Assembly (NCBI GenBank): GCA_029975965.1
Contig: JARKOV010000093.1
Coordinates: 7,367 to 71,366, forward strand
Direction: 5' to 3'
From: Anaerolinea sp.
Lineage (GTDB): Bacteria; Chloroflexota; Anaerolineae; Anaerolineales; Anaerolineaceae
DNA length: 64,000 nt
Positions 26,919 to 34,732 of this stretch are shown here, piece after piece. Numbering within the stretch: the stretch's first letter is position 1; every line of letters starts with the position of its first letter. A program made the position numbers and the translations under genes. Under the pieces are notes generated by a model, which was not told where the DNA came from, ran no database searches, and saw nothing but the letters and a program-made list of their open reading frames with translations.

Positions 26919-29585
26919 TTACGGCGCTTTCGAGATGGCGGGAACAAACAATTTGTACTGCATAATCAAACCGGTTGTCAGGCTGGCGGTGTTATTTCCC
27001 GGGTTCGGGTCGACGCTCGCGGAGGTGACCTCCGCCATGGCCTGGAAATTCGCGCCGCTGGCGGGAGCCAGGATGTTGAGCGTTACGGGCAAGGCGTCGC
27101 CAATTCCTAGAGGCGCGTCGAGGGTGCAGGCGACCTTCGCCTGAGCCGGAATGTGAGCGCAGGACCAGCCAGCGGCCGACACCGAGTTAAAGAAGCTGCC
27201 CGCGGGCAACGTTAAAGTTGCCGTGAGATTCTCGGCGGTGCTCTGCCCGGCGTTATGGACGTGAAGCGTGTACGCGAACGGATGCCCACCGACCACCGCG
27301 TCGGTCGAGCCCGTCAAAGCGATGGATACGTCCGACAACCCATGCACCGCCGTCACCTGTTCCGCGTGGTTGTTGAGCAAAATCGGATCCGCTTCATTTT
27401 CGGCAACATCCACATCCACCACCAGCGCCCCACGTGTTGCCGCAGGGACATCCAGCACGATGCTGACGGCCGCCGTCGCCATCGGCGCGACCGGCTGGCT
27501 GTAATCACAGGTCACCGTCCCGCCCCCCGCCACGCAGCTCCAACCGACTCCATTGAAGGTGTTGTACGTCTCGCCGATGCCGGGCAGCGTGAACACCGCC
27601 TCGACGCCCGTCGCCGGGTCTTCCCCGGCATCCGTCACGGTCAGCGTGTACGTGACCTGGTCGCCCGCGTAAACGCTGGCAGGGCCGGCCAAAGATGCCT
27701 GAAGGTCGGCATAAACGGTCTCGTAATCCACCACAAACGAGTGATTTCCAGATGGCAGCGAAACGACCGCCAGGGGAACGCCACGCACATCGATCTGCTC
27801 GAACGGAACTGTTAACGGCGACCCACCGTCCACCTGGATCGACACGAGCGGGAGTGCCCGGTATGTCAGCGGGATCAGCGTGGTGAGCGTTTCGCCAGCG
27901 GCCGGATTCGCAGACAGGTTGAAGGTCAGCAAGCCGGTCATCTCGTTCCAGTCCAGGTTCTGAAAGCTGGCGTCGTGACGGGTCTGGGTGAAATTCAAGA
28001 AGCGGTCCACATTCCACATCTTGATTCCCTGGCTCTGGGCGTATCCCATGGTCAATTCTGCCCATTGGCGCGGGTCGCTCGAGCCATAATAGTCGACGTG
28101 GAATTGGGTCATCAGCGCGGAGTAGAAACCGGCCTGGCTGGCGTCGATCAACTGCTTCGAGACGGCAAATCCCTGCGCGCCCGAAAGGTTCTCGCGGTCG
28201 GGTCGAATGCTGGCGATCATCTGCTCATCGACCAGATGGGTTTCGAGATTGTACACCGGCAAGATCGTGCCGTCCGTTTTGCCGAATTTCATCGGCAGTC
28301 CGCTACCGGTGATGTATCCATGCGCCCAGGAATTGTCCGCTTTTTTCAACCACATCCCGGAATGGTAGTAGTTGGTATCAAAGGCCATGCCGAAAGCCAT
28401 TTCGATCTCGACCGCATCGGTGTAGCCCGCCCAGGCCAGCTCGTGGTTGCGCACCGTGCGCGACATAGGGCTGCTGAATGTCCAATCAAACCAATTGCTG
28501 GCATCGGTTAAGGATTGGGTCGTCAGGCGGCCCGGATTGGTCAGCGCATCTTTATATGGATGGACACCGAACTCGTGACCCTGGGCTCGCCAGGGTTGAA
28601 TATCTGCATCGCCTGGCTGACCGGCCGCAGACATATAAAAGGTTGCCTTTGCCCCGTAGGCATTAAGGCTGTTGACCTCAGCCTGGAACATCGGGACGGT
28701 GTTGCCGTGGGCATCGGCGGTCAGGATCAGCATCGTGCGATCTTCATTGTCAGGAAAGTACCACAACTGGGGCAGCGGTCGCCTGGCAAGCTGGCGCACC
28801 AGCCGCGCAAACAGGCGCATCTGCTCATCAGCCTGGGGGATCAGTGTCCGGTCGAGGTTCACCCACGTCCCTCCCCCCGCCAGCGGGAACAGGTCGATCG
28901 TGCGCAACACGCCGTCCGAATCGATATCCACATTGGCATTGGCCGGGTTACCCTGGCGGGTAAGCACGATGTTTGCGGGTAAATCATATAAAAAAGCTGC
29001 CGCCCGTCCCGCGCCATACGTTCCGGCTGCCACCGCAGGATAAGCCGTCGATGTGGACGCCGTGGAGTACAGTTGCGCCAGCATCACCCCCCCGGCGAGG
29101 GCGACTCGATTGCACTCGCCATGGATCTGCAAGGTTTCGGCGGTTAAGCCGGTCCCCGGCTGGCTGCCGTCGAAACTCGCCCCATTCAGGATCTTTAAGT
29201 AACCATTGCCAAGCGTGCCGGCGCTTGCTCCCAAGCCAAACAGGTCAATGATTTGCGCATCCGGGCGCACTGCTAACAGGCTTCCCCCGTTGTTCACAAA
29301 ACTCCGCAGATCGGCAGCCTGGCCGGCAGAAAGTCCGCCCGCCCCCAGGATCACCAGATCGTATTGCTGCAGAACGGCGAGTGTCGCTGCAGCCATGGTG
29401 ATCTGATCGTAACTGTTCAAACCTTCTGCGCGCAAGATCTCGCCCAGGTAAGCCCCGTACCCACCGTTGGTCACCAGCAACACCGGAGAACCCGGCGCCT
29501 GAGCCTGCGATGCGGGCAGCCGCTGCCCTAACAGCAGCACCAGGACCATTCCCAGGCTAATCATTGCGCTCCGTTTTTTATCCAA
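26919..29585 (-). CDS. Secreted amidotransferase-like / NodB-like protein with CARDB/DUF11-type repeats
   Basis: About 888 aa with a Sec signal (MISLGMVLVLLLG). The start is uncertain: TTG at 29585 (behind GGGGGGTGGG, giving a basic LDKKRSA n-region), GTG at 29591 or ATG at 29564. Next come a ThuA/GATase-like domain (LVILGAGGLSAGQAADLRSF), a polysaccharide-deacetylase-like barrel (MLILTADAHGNTVPM, HEFGVHPYKDAL, MTQFHVDYYGSSDP) and a beta domain. Two DUF11-like Ig repeats follow (DQVTYTLTVTDAGEDPATGV and HPFAYTLHVHNAGQSTAENL). It ends YKLFVPAISKAP. It is paralogous to the Tat-exported protein at 16940, but uses the Sec route and has added surface repeats. Confidence 0.75.
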   Translation of the reverse strand: MDKKRSAMISLGMVLVLLLGQRLPASQAQAPGSPVLLVTNGGYGAYLGEILRAEGLNSYDQITMAAATLAVLQQYDLVILGAGGLSAGQAADLRSFVNNGGSLLAVRPDAQIIDLFGLGASAGTLGNGYLKILNGASFDGSQPGTGLTAETLQIHGECNRVALAGGVMLAQLYSTASTSTAYPAVAAGTYGAGRAAAFLYDLPANIVLTRQGNPANANVDIDSDGVLRTIDLFPLAGGGTWVNLDRTLIPQADEQMRLFARLVRQLARRPLPQLWYFPDNEDRTMLILTADAHGNTVPMFQAEVNSLNAYGAKATFYMSAAGQPGDADIQPWRAQGHEFGVHPYKDALTNPGRLTTQSLTDASNWFDWTFSSPMSRTVRNHELAWAGYTDAVEIEMAFGMAFDTNYYHSGMWLKKADNSWAHGYITGSGLPMKFGKTDGTILPVYNLETHLVDEQMIASIRPDRENLSGAQGFAVSKQLIDASQAGFYSALMTQFHVDYYGSSDPRQWAELTMGYAQSQGIKMWNVDRFLNFTQTRHDASFQNLDWNEMTGLLTFNLSANPAAGETLTTLIPLTYRALPLVSIQVDGGSPLTVPFEQIDVRGVPLAVVSLPSGNHSFVVDYETVYADLQASLAGPASVYAGDQVTYTLTVTDAGEDPATGVEAVFTLPGIGETYNTFNGVGWSCVAGGGTVTCDYSQPVAPMATAAVSIVLDVPAATRGALVVDVDVAENEADPILLNNHAEQVTAVHGLSDVSIALTGSTDAVVGGHPFAYTLHVHNAGQSTAENLTATLTLPAGSFFNSVSAAGWSCAHIPAQAKVACTLDAPLGIGDALPVTLNILAPASGANFQAMAEVTSASVDPNPGNNTASLTTGLIMQYKLFVPAISKAP

Positions 29586-29651
29586 TCCCACCCCCCATAT
29601 CAGATCGATCGTGTAATATATTTTCCGCAGAATATGGGCTTTGCCCCACAT

Positions 29652-29680
29652 TTTATAGAAAAATTGACACACAATCTCAA
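29652..29680 (-). promoter_or_regulatory. Sigma70-type promoter for the 26919-29585 gene
   Basis: On the minus strand, TTGAGA (29680-29675) and TATAAA (29657-29652) are separated by exactly 17 bp. This sits about 65 bp before the secreted NodB-like gene and suggests an internal promoter in the long glycan cluster. Confidence 0.6.
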
Positions 29681-29714
29681 AATCGCCCCCCGGCGAATGG
29701 CGTTGCGCCCCTCG

Positions 29715-31097
29715 TTATTGGCTCAGGGCAGGTACGGGTTGTGCTCTTTCGCTAGCAGGTTCTCGTAGATCGCTCAAAAGAATGCGCGCCGATTCCGCGG
29801 CATGCCGGCTGACCGATTCCCCGTTGGTCAATGCGGGATAGATCTGCGCGGTGGTCGAGAGATACAGGTTCTCGACCGGCGTTTTCACCTCCGGGATGAG
29901 GTGGGTCAGGTTCAGGTAATGCAGTGGCTCCACGTAGCGCTCGCGGTGGACAAGAAAATACCGGATGTGCCGTTCGTCGAAATCCGGGAACATCACCTTC
30001 AAATTGTCCAGCCAGATTTTGCGAATCTCATCGTCGGTCATTTTCTGCAGCGGACTGCCCGGCGCAGTGTACTTGGGCAGGTAAACCAGGTGATGCCCGC
30101 CAACGTACTTGGGATCGATGTACGAGGTGGTTTCGATCACCCCGGTAAAGGGCACCCGGTCATCGGTGATGTTGAGCGTCCAATACCCCGTCAAAGGACG
30201 GTCGAGCACCATCAGCGGGCAAACGATGCCGATGTAATCGGTCTTCTTGAGGAATTCGTGGTATTCGGCGCTGGCGTTCGGGATCAGCCGCTGGAAAATG
30301 GGGGTTTGCAGCGTCACCACCACCCGCTCGAACGGGATCACTTGCTCCCCCAGGCGCACGCCTTCCACCCGTCCGTCGCGCACGACCACTTCCTGTACCG
30401 GGGTGGACAGGTGAATGCGCCCCCCTGCCGCGGTGATTTTCTCCGCCATCGCCTTCATCAAGGTCGGATAACCGCCCACCAGGTGCCCGGATTCTTCCTT
30501 CTGGCTGGCGCCGCTGCGGGTCGATTTTACCCTCACCAGTCGCGACCATATGTAAGTCGCCGGGGTGTTCTCGAATCCGCCGTCGAACTTGGCCTTGAGC
30601 ATCGGACGCCAGATGTTCTGGTAGGTGTTCCGCCCGCTCAAGCGCACCAGCCAGTCTTCCACGCCGATGCTTTCCAGTTTCTTCCAATCGCTGATGAACT
30701 GCGCCGCCACCACGGTGATCCCCAGCCGGAAGCGATCGATCCAGCCCAACGGGGGGAAGCGCAGAAAGTCCACCATGTTGTTCATCGGGTGGATTTCGCC
30801 TTTATGGTAAAAGCCCATGCGCGTCTCTTTAAAGCGGAGCTGGTCGGCAATTCCCAACTCTTCGCACAGCTTGCGCAGGTGGCTGTCGCTGGATAAGATC
30901 GCGTGGTAAAAGCGGTCGACTGCCGTGCCGTCTTCGAGGATCATCGGCCCGGCGAGACCGCCGAGAACGGGTGAAGCCTCAAAAATCTCGACATCGACGC
31001 CTTCTTTGGAAAGGAAGTACCCCAGGCTGATGCCCATGATGCCACCGCCGATGATGGCGACGGTGCCGTGAGGTTGTTTGGTTTCGAGCTCAGGCAT
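29715..31097 (-). CDS. FAD-dependent oxidoreductase (amine oxidase / mutase-like)
   Basis: A 460-aa flavoprotein with the dinucleotide-binding motif VAIIGGGIMGISLGYFL and the second FAD segment EIFEASPVLGGLAGP. The C-terminal FAD motif is NLYLSTTAQIYPALTNGESV. The overall pattern fits the amine-oxidase / protoporphyrinogen-oxidase-like superfamily, which includes UDP-galactopyranose mutase-related and sugar-modifying enzymes found in glycan clusters. It lies next to a UDP-sugar 2-epimerase. The reaction is unknown. GGAG lies 10 bp before the ATG. Confidence 0.75.
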   Translation of the reverse strand: MPELETKQPHGTVAIIGGGIMGISLGYFLSKEGVDVEIFEASPVLGGLAGPMILEDGTAVDRFYHAILSSDSHLRKLCEELGIADQLRFKETRMGFYHKGEIHPMNNMVDFLRFPPLGWIDRFRLGITVVAAQFISDWKKLESIGVEDWLVRLSGRNTYQNIWRPMLKAKFDGGFENTPATYIWSRLVRVKSTRSGASQKEESGHLVGGYPTLMKAMAEKITAAGGRIHLSTPVQEVVVRDGRVEGVRLGEQVIPFERVVVTLQTPIFQRLIPNASAEYHEFLKKTDYIGIVCPLMVLDRPLTGYWTLNITDDRVPFTGVIETTSYIDPKYVGGHHLVYLPKYTAPGSPLQKMTDDEIRKIWLDNLKVMFPDFDERHIRYFLVHRERYVEPLHYLNLTHLIPEVKTPVENLYLSTTAQIYPALTNGESVSRHAAESARILLSDLREPASERAQPVPALSQ

Positions 31098-31161
31098 GCT
31101 GTGTATTCTCCAATGGATTAACAGTAAGTTTCTATCTGGGAAATCATCTTTGGGTGGTTAT

Positions 31162-32235
31162 TCAAGTATTGAAAAGAACCGGCTCCGAATCGATCACCCG
31201 CCCGATCTCCTCGCTGGCCTGGCCGTCGCCAAAAATGGGTGGCTGTTCGGCGGGAGGGGAGAAATGTTTCCAGGCGGTCAGGATCTTCTGCGGGTCGACC
31301 CCCACCAGGCGGTTCCAGCCGGCCTCAACCGTGTCGCCCCACTCGGTCTCATCGCGCAAGGTGATGCAGGGCACGCTGAGGAAATAGGCCTCGCGCTGCA
31401 CGCCGCCCGAATCCGTGGCGATCAGGCGAGCGTTCTCCTCGAGCATCATCATATCGTAGTAGCCCACCGGTTCGATCACGCGGATGTGGGCATTCAGATG
31501 CGCGCCGATGCCGTCCAATGCTTTCCGCGTTCGTGGATGCACCGGGAAAACGATCGTCTCGTCAATGGCGTTCAAAGCCTGCACCAGGCTGGCCAGCCGC
31601 TCAGGAGAATCGGTGTTGGCCGCGCGGTGTACCGTCGCCAGCACATACGACTTGGTGGTCAGGCCAAGCGCCTGGAGAATAGTCGATTTGCTGCGCGCCA
31701 GGGGGCGGTTCGCCAGCATGGCATCCAGCATCACGTCGCCCACCCAATACACCCGCGAACGGATTCCCTCGTCGAGCAGTTGACGCACAGCCTTCTTGCT
31801 CACACAAAAGAACATATCCGACAGCCGGTCGGCTGCCAGACGATTGATCTCCTCCGGCATGTGCTTCTTGTAACTGCGCTCGCCGGCTTCGATATGCGCG
31901 GTTGGGATCTGCAATTTGCTCGCCGCCAACGCGCCAGCCAGGGTTGAGTTGGTGTCTCCGCGCACGATCACCAGGTCGGGTTTTTCCTTGAGCAGCACCT
32001 CTTCCAGCCTGATCAAGATCTCCGCCGTTTGCCGCGCATGGCTGCCGGAACCGACCTCCAGGTTGTAATCCGGGGTCGGAATGCCGAGCTCGTCGAAAAA
32101 CGTCTGCGACATGCGGTAATCGTAATGCTGGCCGGTGTGAACGAGAATCTCGGTGTGCTTGCGCCGTAAAACGCGGCTGACCGGCGAAGATTGGATAAAC
32201 TCAGGACGGGCTCCAACAATCGAGAGGATCTTCAC
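31162..32235 (-). CDS. wecB: UDP-N-acetylglucosamine 2-epimerase (non-hydrolysing)
   Basis: A 357-aa GT-B-fold epimerase. It shows SIVGARPEFIQSSPV (family GTRPExIK), VRGDTNSTLAGALAA, HIEAGERSYKKHMPEEINR with the catalytic Glu region, and LIATDSGGVQREAYFL binding the UDP. It inverts C2 of UDP-GlcNAc or of a 2,3-diacetamido derivative, as WbpI/WlbD do. With the dehydrogenase (24277), aminotransferase (33011) and acetyltransferase (34092), the latter role is attractive. Translation starts at a GTG. Confidence 0.85.
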   Translation of the reverse strand: MKILSIVGARPEFIQSSPVSRVLRRKHTEILVHTGQHYDYRMSQTFFDELGIPTPDYNLEVGSGSHARQTAEILIRLEEVLLKEKPDLVIVRGDTNSTLAGALAASKLQIPTAHIEAGERSYKKHMPEEINRLAADRLSDMFFCVSKKAVRQLLDEGIRSRVYWVGDVMLDAMLANRPLARSKSTILQALGLTTKSYVLATVHRAANTDSPERLASLVQALNAIDETIVFPVHPRTRKALDGIGAHLNAHIRVIEPVGYYDMMMLEENARLIATDSGGVQREAYFLSVPCITLRDETEWGDTVEAGWNRLVGVDPQKILTAWKHFSPPAEQPPIFGDGQASEEIGRVIDSEPVLFNT

Positions 32236-32245
32236 GATGCACCCA

Positions 32246-32983
32246 TTAAACGATCGGAGCGATGCGCAGCCGGTGCAGGAACACCTGCCATTGAAAGCGC
32301 AGGTGCGCCAGCACGGTGCGCGCCAGCTTGGCTTTAGAAGTGCCGAACACGCGTGAATGCAACACCGCCGGAAATTCGGCCACGCCGTACCCTTTCAACA
32401 TGCCCTTGACCATCAGCTCGGTGCCGGCCAAGAAGCCGTTCGACTGGAAGGTGATCGTGTCGATCACCTTCCGCCGGTATGCGCGGAACAGGCAGGTGTA
32501 GGTGTGCACTTTCCAGTTAACCAGCACACGGTAGAGGAAGGATGCGCCCTGGCTCAGCACCAGGCGGTAGCGCGGCACACCCACCACGCCCCCTTGCGGA
32601 TGGTAAGGCGAGGCGGTGACGATATCCACGCCGGGGGTCAGGCTGTCCAGCATGGCAGGGATGGTGGTGAATTTGTAGGTCCCATCGCTGTCGGTGGTGA
32701 CCACCAGGTCGCCATGCACCCCGGCGAAGCCGGTGCGCAGCGCCGCGCCCAACCCTCGGTTGACCTCGTGTTGCAGGAAATGAAATTCGATCTTCGGAAA
32801 GCTCAATGGGGCAAACGTCTCCTGCAAAGCCTGGAGCGTCCGGTCTGTGCTGCCATCGTCGACAAAGATCATCTCCAGCTCATAACGGCTGGACAGATCT
32901 TGCAACACGGGGAGCAGCTCATCCCGCATTTTTTCGACGTTGTCTTCTTCGTTGAAGCAAGGGATGACGATCGAAACTTTCAT
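32246..32983 (-). CDS. Glycosyltransferase family 2 (dolichol-phosphate-mannose-synthase-like)
   Basis: A 245-aa GT-A enzyme: MKVSIVIPCFNEEDNVEKM, VDDGSTDRTLQAL, and TTDSDGTYKFTTIPAM with the D-x-D-x-T metal site. It lacks C-terminal membrane helices, unlike the related protein at 36421. It probably charges polyprenyl phosphate with a sugar for GT-C enzymes or adds a sugar to the lipid-linked unit. GAGGAAAG just before the ATG supports the start. Confidence 0.85.
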   Translation of the reverse strand: MKVSIVIPCFNEEDNVEKMRDELLPVLQDLSSRYELEMIFVDDGSTDRTLQALQETFAPLSFPKIEFHFLQHEVNRGLGAALRTGFAGVHGDLVVTTDSDGTYKFTTIPAMLDSLTPGVDIVTASPYHPQGGVVGVPRYRLVLSQGASFLYRVLVNWKVHTYTCLFRAYRRKVIDTITFQSNGFLAGTELMVKGMLKGYGVAEFPAVLHSRVFGTSKAKLARTVLAHLRFQWQVFLHRLRIAPIV

Positions 32984-33010
32984 CTTTCCTCTTCCAACCC
33001 CGCTACGGGA

Positions 33011-34087
33011 CTACTGCACCGCAGCGGCGACCGCCGCCACGATCTCGTCCAGCTCAGGCTGGGTGAGCGCCGGGTGAACGGGCAGGCTCAACACCGACAG
33101 GCTGGCGGCTTCAGAAACCGGCAGGCTGTCGTTGTAGCCGGCCTGGCGGTAGAGCGGCTGCTGGTGAATGGGGATGGGATAATAGACCCCCACCCCGATC
33201 CCTTTCGCTGCCAGCTTCTCCAGCAGCGCGTCGCGGTTTTCTGCCCGGATGGTGTATTGGTGGAAGACGTGCTCGCAACCCTCGCGAACTTTCGGTACCC
33301 GGATCCCCGGTAAGCCGGCCAGTTTGCTGCTGAGATAGGCAGCGTTCTTCTGGCGCAGGCGATTCCACTGGTCCACTTTCTTGAGCTGGGTCAACCCGAT
33401 GGCGGCCTGCAAGTCGGTCATGCGGAAGTTGAACCCCAACGACTCGTGCAGATAGCGCTTGGGGCTGCCGTGGTTGCGCAACAGGCGCGCGCGCTCGGCT
33501 ACGCCCTCGTCGTCGGTGGTGATCATCCCGCCCTCGATGGTGGTCATGTTCTTGGTCGGGTAAAACGAGTAACAGGCCGTTCCCCATGCGCCCACCGTCT
33601 GTCCGTGGAACTTCGCGCCGTGCGACTGGCAGGCGTCCTCGATGATCGCCAGGTTGTATTTATCCGCCAGCGCCGAAAGACCAGCCATATCGGCCGCCTG
33701 TCCAAAGAGGTGCACCGGGATAATCGCCTTGGTGCGCGGGGTGATCTTCTTCTCGACGTCTTGCGGGTCCAGCATGAAGTAGTCAGGCTCGATGTCGGCA
33801 AACACGGAGGTGGCGCCGGCATAAAGGATGCAGTTGGCCGAAGCGATGAAACTGAACGGGGTGGTGATCACCTCGTCGCCCGGCCCGATGCCGTGCGCCA
33901 GCAGCGCCACATGCAGGGCGGTCGTCCCAGAGGATACCGCCACCGCGAAGCGCGTCCCGCACCACGCGGCAAACCGATCTTCAAATTCCTTCACCCGCGG
34001 TCCCTGAGCCAGTTGCCCCGATTCGAGCACCTGCATCACCGCCTGTTTTTCCTCTTCGCCGATCTGAGGCTTGGAAATGTGGATCAT
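33011..34087 (-). CDS. DegT/DnrJ/EryC1/StrS-type sugar aminotransferase
   Basis: About 358 aa from the ATG at 34087, which has GAGGAGTG upstream inside the end of the preceding gene; the longer frame is not needed. It is PLP-dependent: AVSSGTTALHVALLAHGIG, IIEDACQSHGAKFHG, and SFYPTKNMTTIEGGM, where Lys179 forms the Schiff base. It transfers an amino group, usually from glutamate, to a keto-sugar nucleotide. It is placed 4 bp after an N-acetyltransferase of the WbpD/WlbB type, so a UDP-3-keto-sugar 3-aminotransferase (WbpE/WlbC-like) is the best reading. Confidence 0.88.
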   Translation of the reverse strand: MIHISKPQIGEEEKQAVMQVLESGQLAQGPRVKEFEDRFAAWCGTRFAVAVSSGTTALHVALLAHGIGPGDEVITTPFSFIASANCILYAGATSVFADIEPDYFMLDPQDVEKKITPRTKAIIPVHLFGQAADMAGLSALADKYNLAIIEDACQSHGAKFHGQTVGAWGTACYSFYPTKNMTTIEGGMITTDDEGVAERARLLRNHGSPKRYLHESLGFNFRMTDLQAAIGLTQLKKVDQWNRLRQKNAAYLSSKLAGLPGIRVPKVREGCEHVFHQYTIRAENRDALLEKLAAKGIGVGVYYPIPIHQQPLYRQAGYNDSLPVSEAASLSVLSLPVHPALTQPELDEIVAAVAAAVQ

Positions 34088-34091
34088 GTTG

Positions 34092-34688
34092 TCACTCCTC
34101 AGGATGATACGTCCACTGGCATTTTTCACAATGATAGGCATCGCCTGTGCGAGTCATCTTACGCCCGCATTTACAGGCGTACCCGACGAGGCGCGCCGGC
34201 ACCCCCACCACCAGGCCGTGATCTGGCACCGACTTGGTGACCACCGCTCCCGCCGCTACCAGGGCAAAGCGTCCAACCGTCACGTTGGGGATGATCACCG
34301 CGCCTGTGCCAATCGACGCGCCGTAGCGGATGGTGATCGGTCCGATCTCCCAATCGTCGTTGCCTTTCAGGGTGCCGTCCGGGTTGATCGCGCGCGGGTA
34401 CACATCGTTGGTGAACACTGCCCGTGGCCCGATGAACACGCCATCCTCAACCGTCAGGCCGTGATACAGGTACGATCCGTTCTGGATTTTGACGTTGCTC
34501 CCCACCTTGACGTCAAAATCGATATACACGTCCTTGCCGACGATGCAATTCTCCCCGACCACCGCCCCCTCACGGATCTGCACGTAATGCCAGATGCGAC
34601 TCCCGTCACCAATGGTCGCTTTGGGTGAAACCTCGGCCGTCGGGTGAATCCGCGCCGGGTTTTTAACCGGTTCATCTCCAACGCTCAT
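34092..34688 (-). CDS. Sugar-nucleotide N-acetyltransferase (WbpD/WlbB-like)
   Basis: A 198-aa left-handed beta-helix enzyme with repeats such as VSPKATIGDGSRIWHYV, AVVGENCIVGKDVYID and PDHGLVVGVPARLVGYACK. The segment NDVYPRAINPDGTL is characteristic of WbpD/WlbB-type acetyltransferases, which acetylate the 3-amino group of UDP-2-acetamido-3-amino sugars. A short C-terminal zinc ribbon (CKCG and CEKC) is fused to it. A GGAGGGAAGG site precedes the ATG. It is coupled to the aminotransferase gene. Confidence 0.85.
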   Translation of the reverse strand: MSVGDEPVKNPARIHPTAEVSPKATIGDGSRIWHYVQIREGAVVGENCIVGKDVYIDFDVKVGSNVKIQNGSYLYHGLTVEDGVFIGPRAVFTNDVYPRAINPDGTLKGNDDWEIGPITIRYGASIGTGAVIIPNVTVGRFALVAAGAVVTKSVPDHGLVVGVPARLVGYACKCGRKMTRTGDAYHCEKCQWTYHPEE

Positions 34689-34732
34689 ATCCTTCCCTCC
34701 CTGCTATGATACTGTCTTGATTGAATGGTAGG

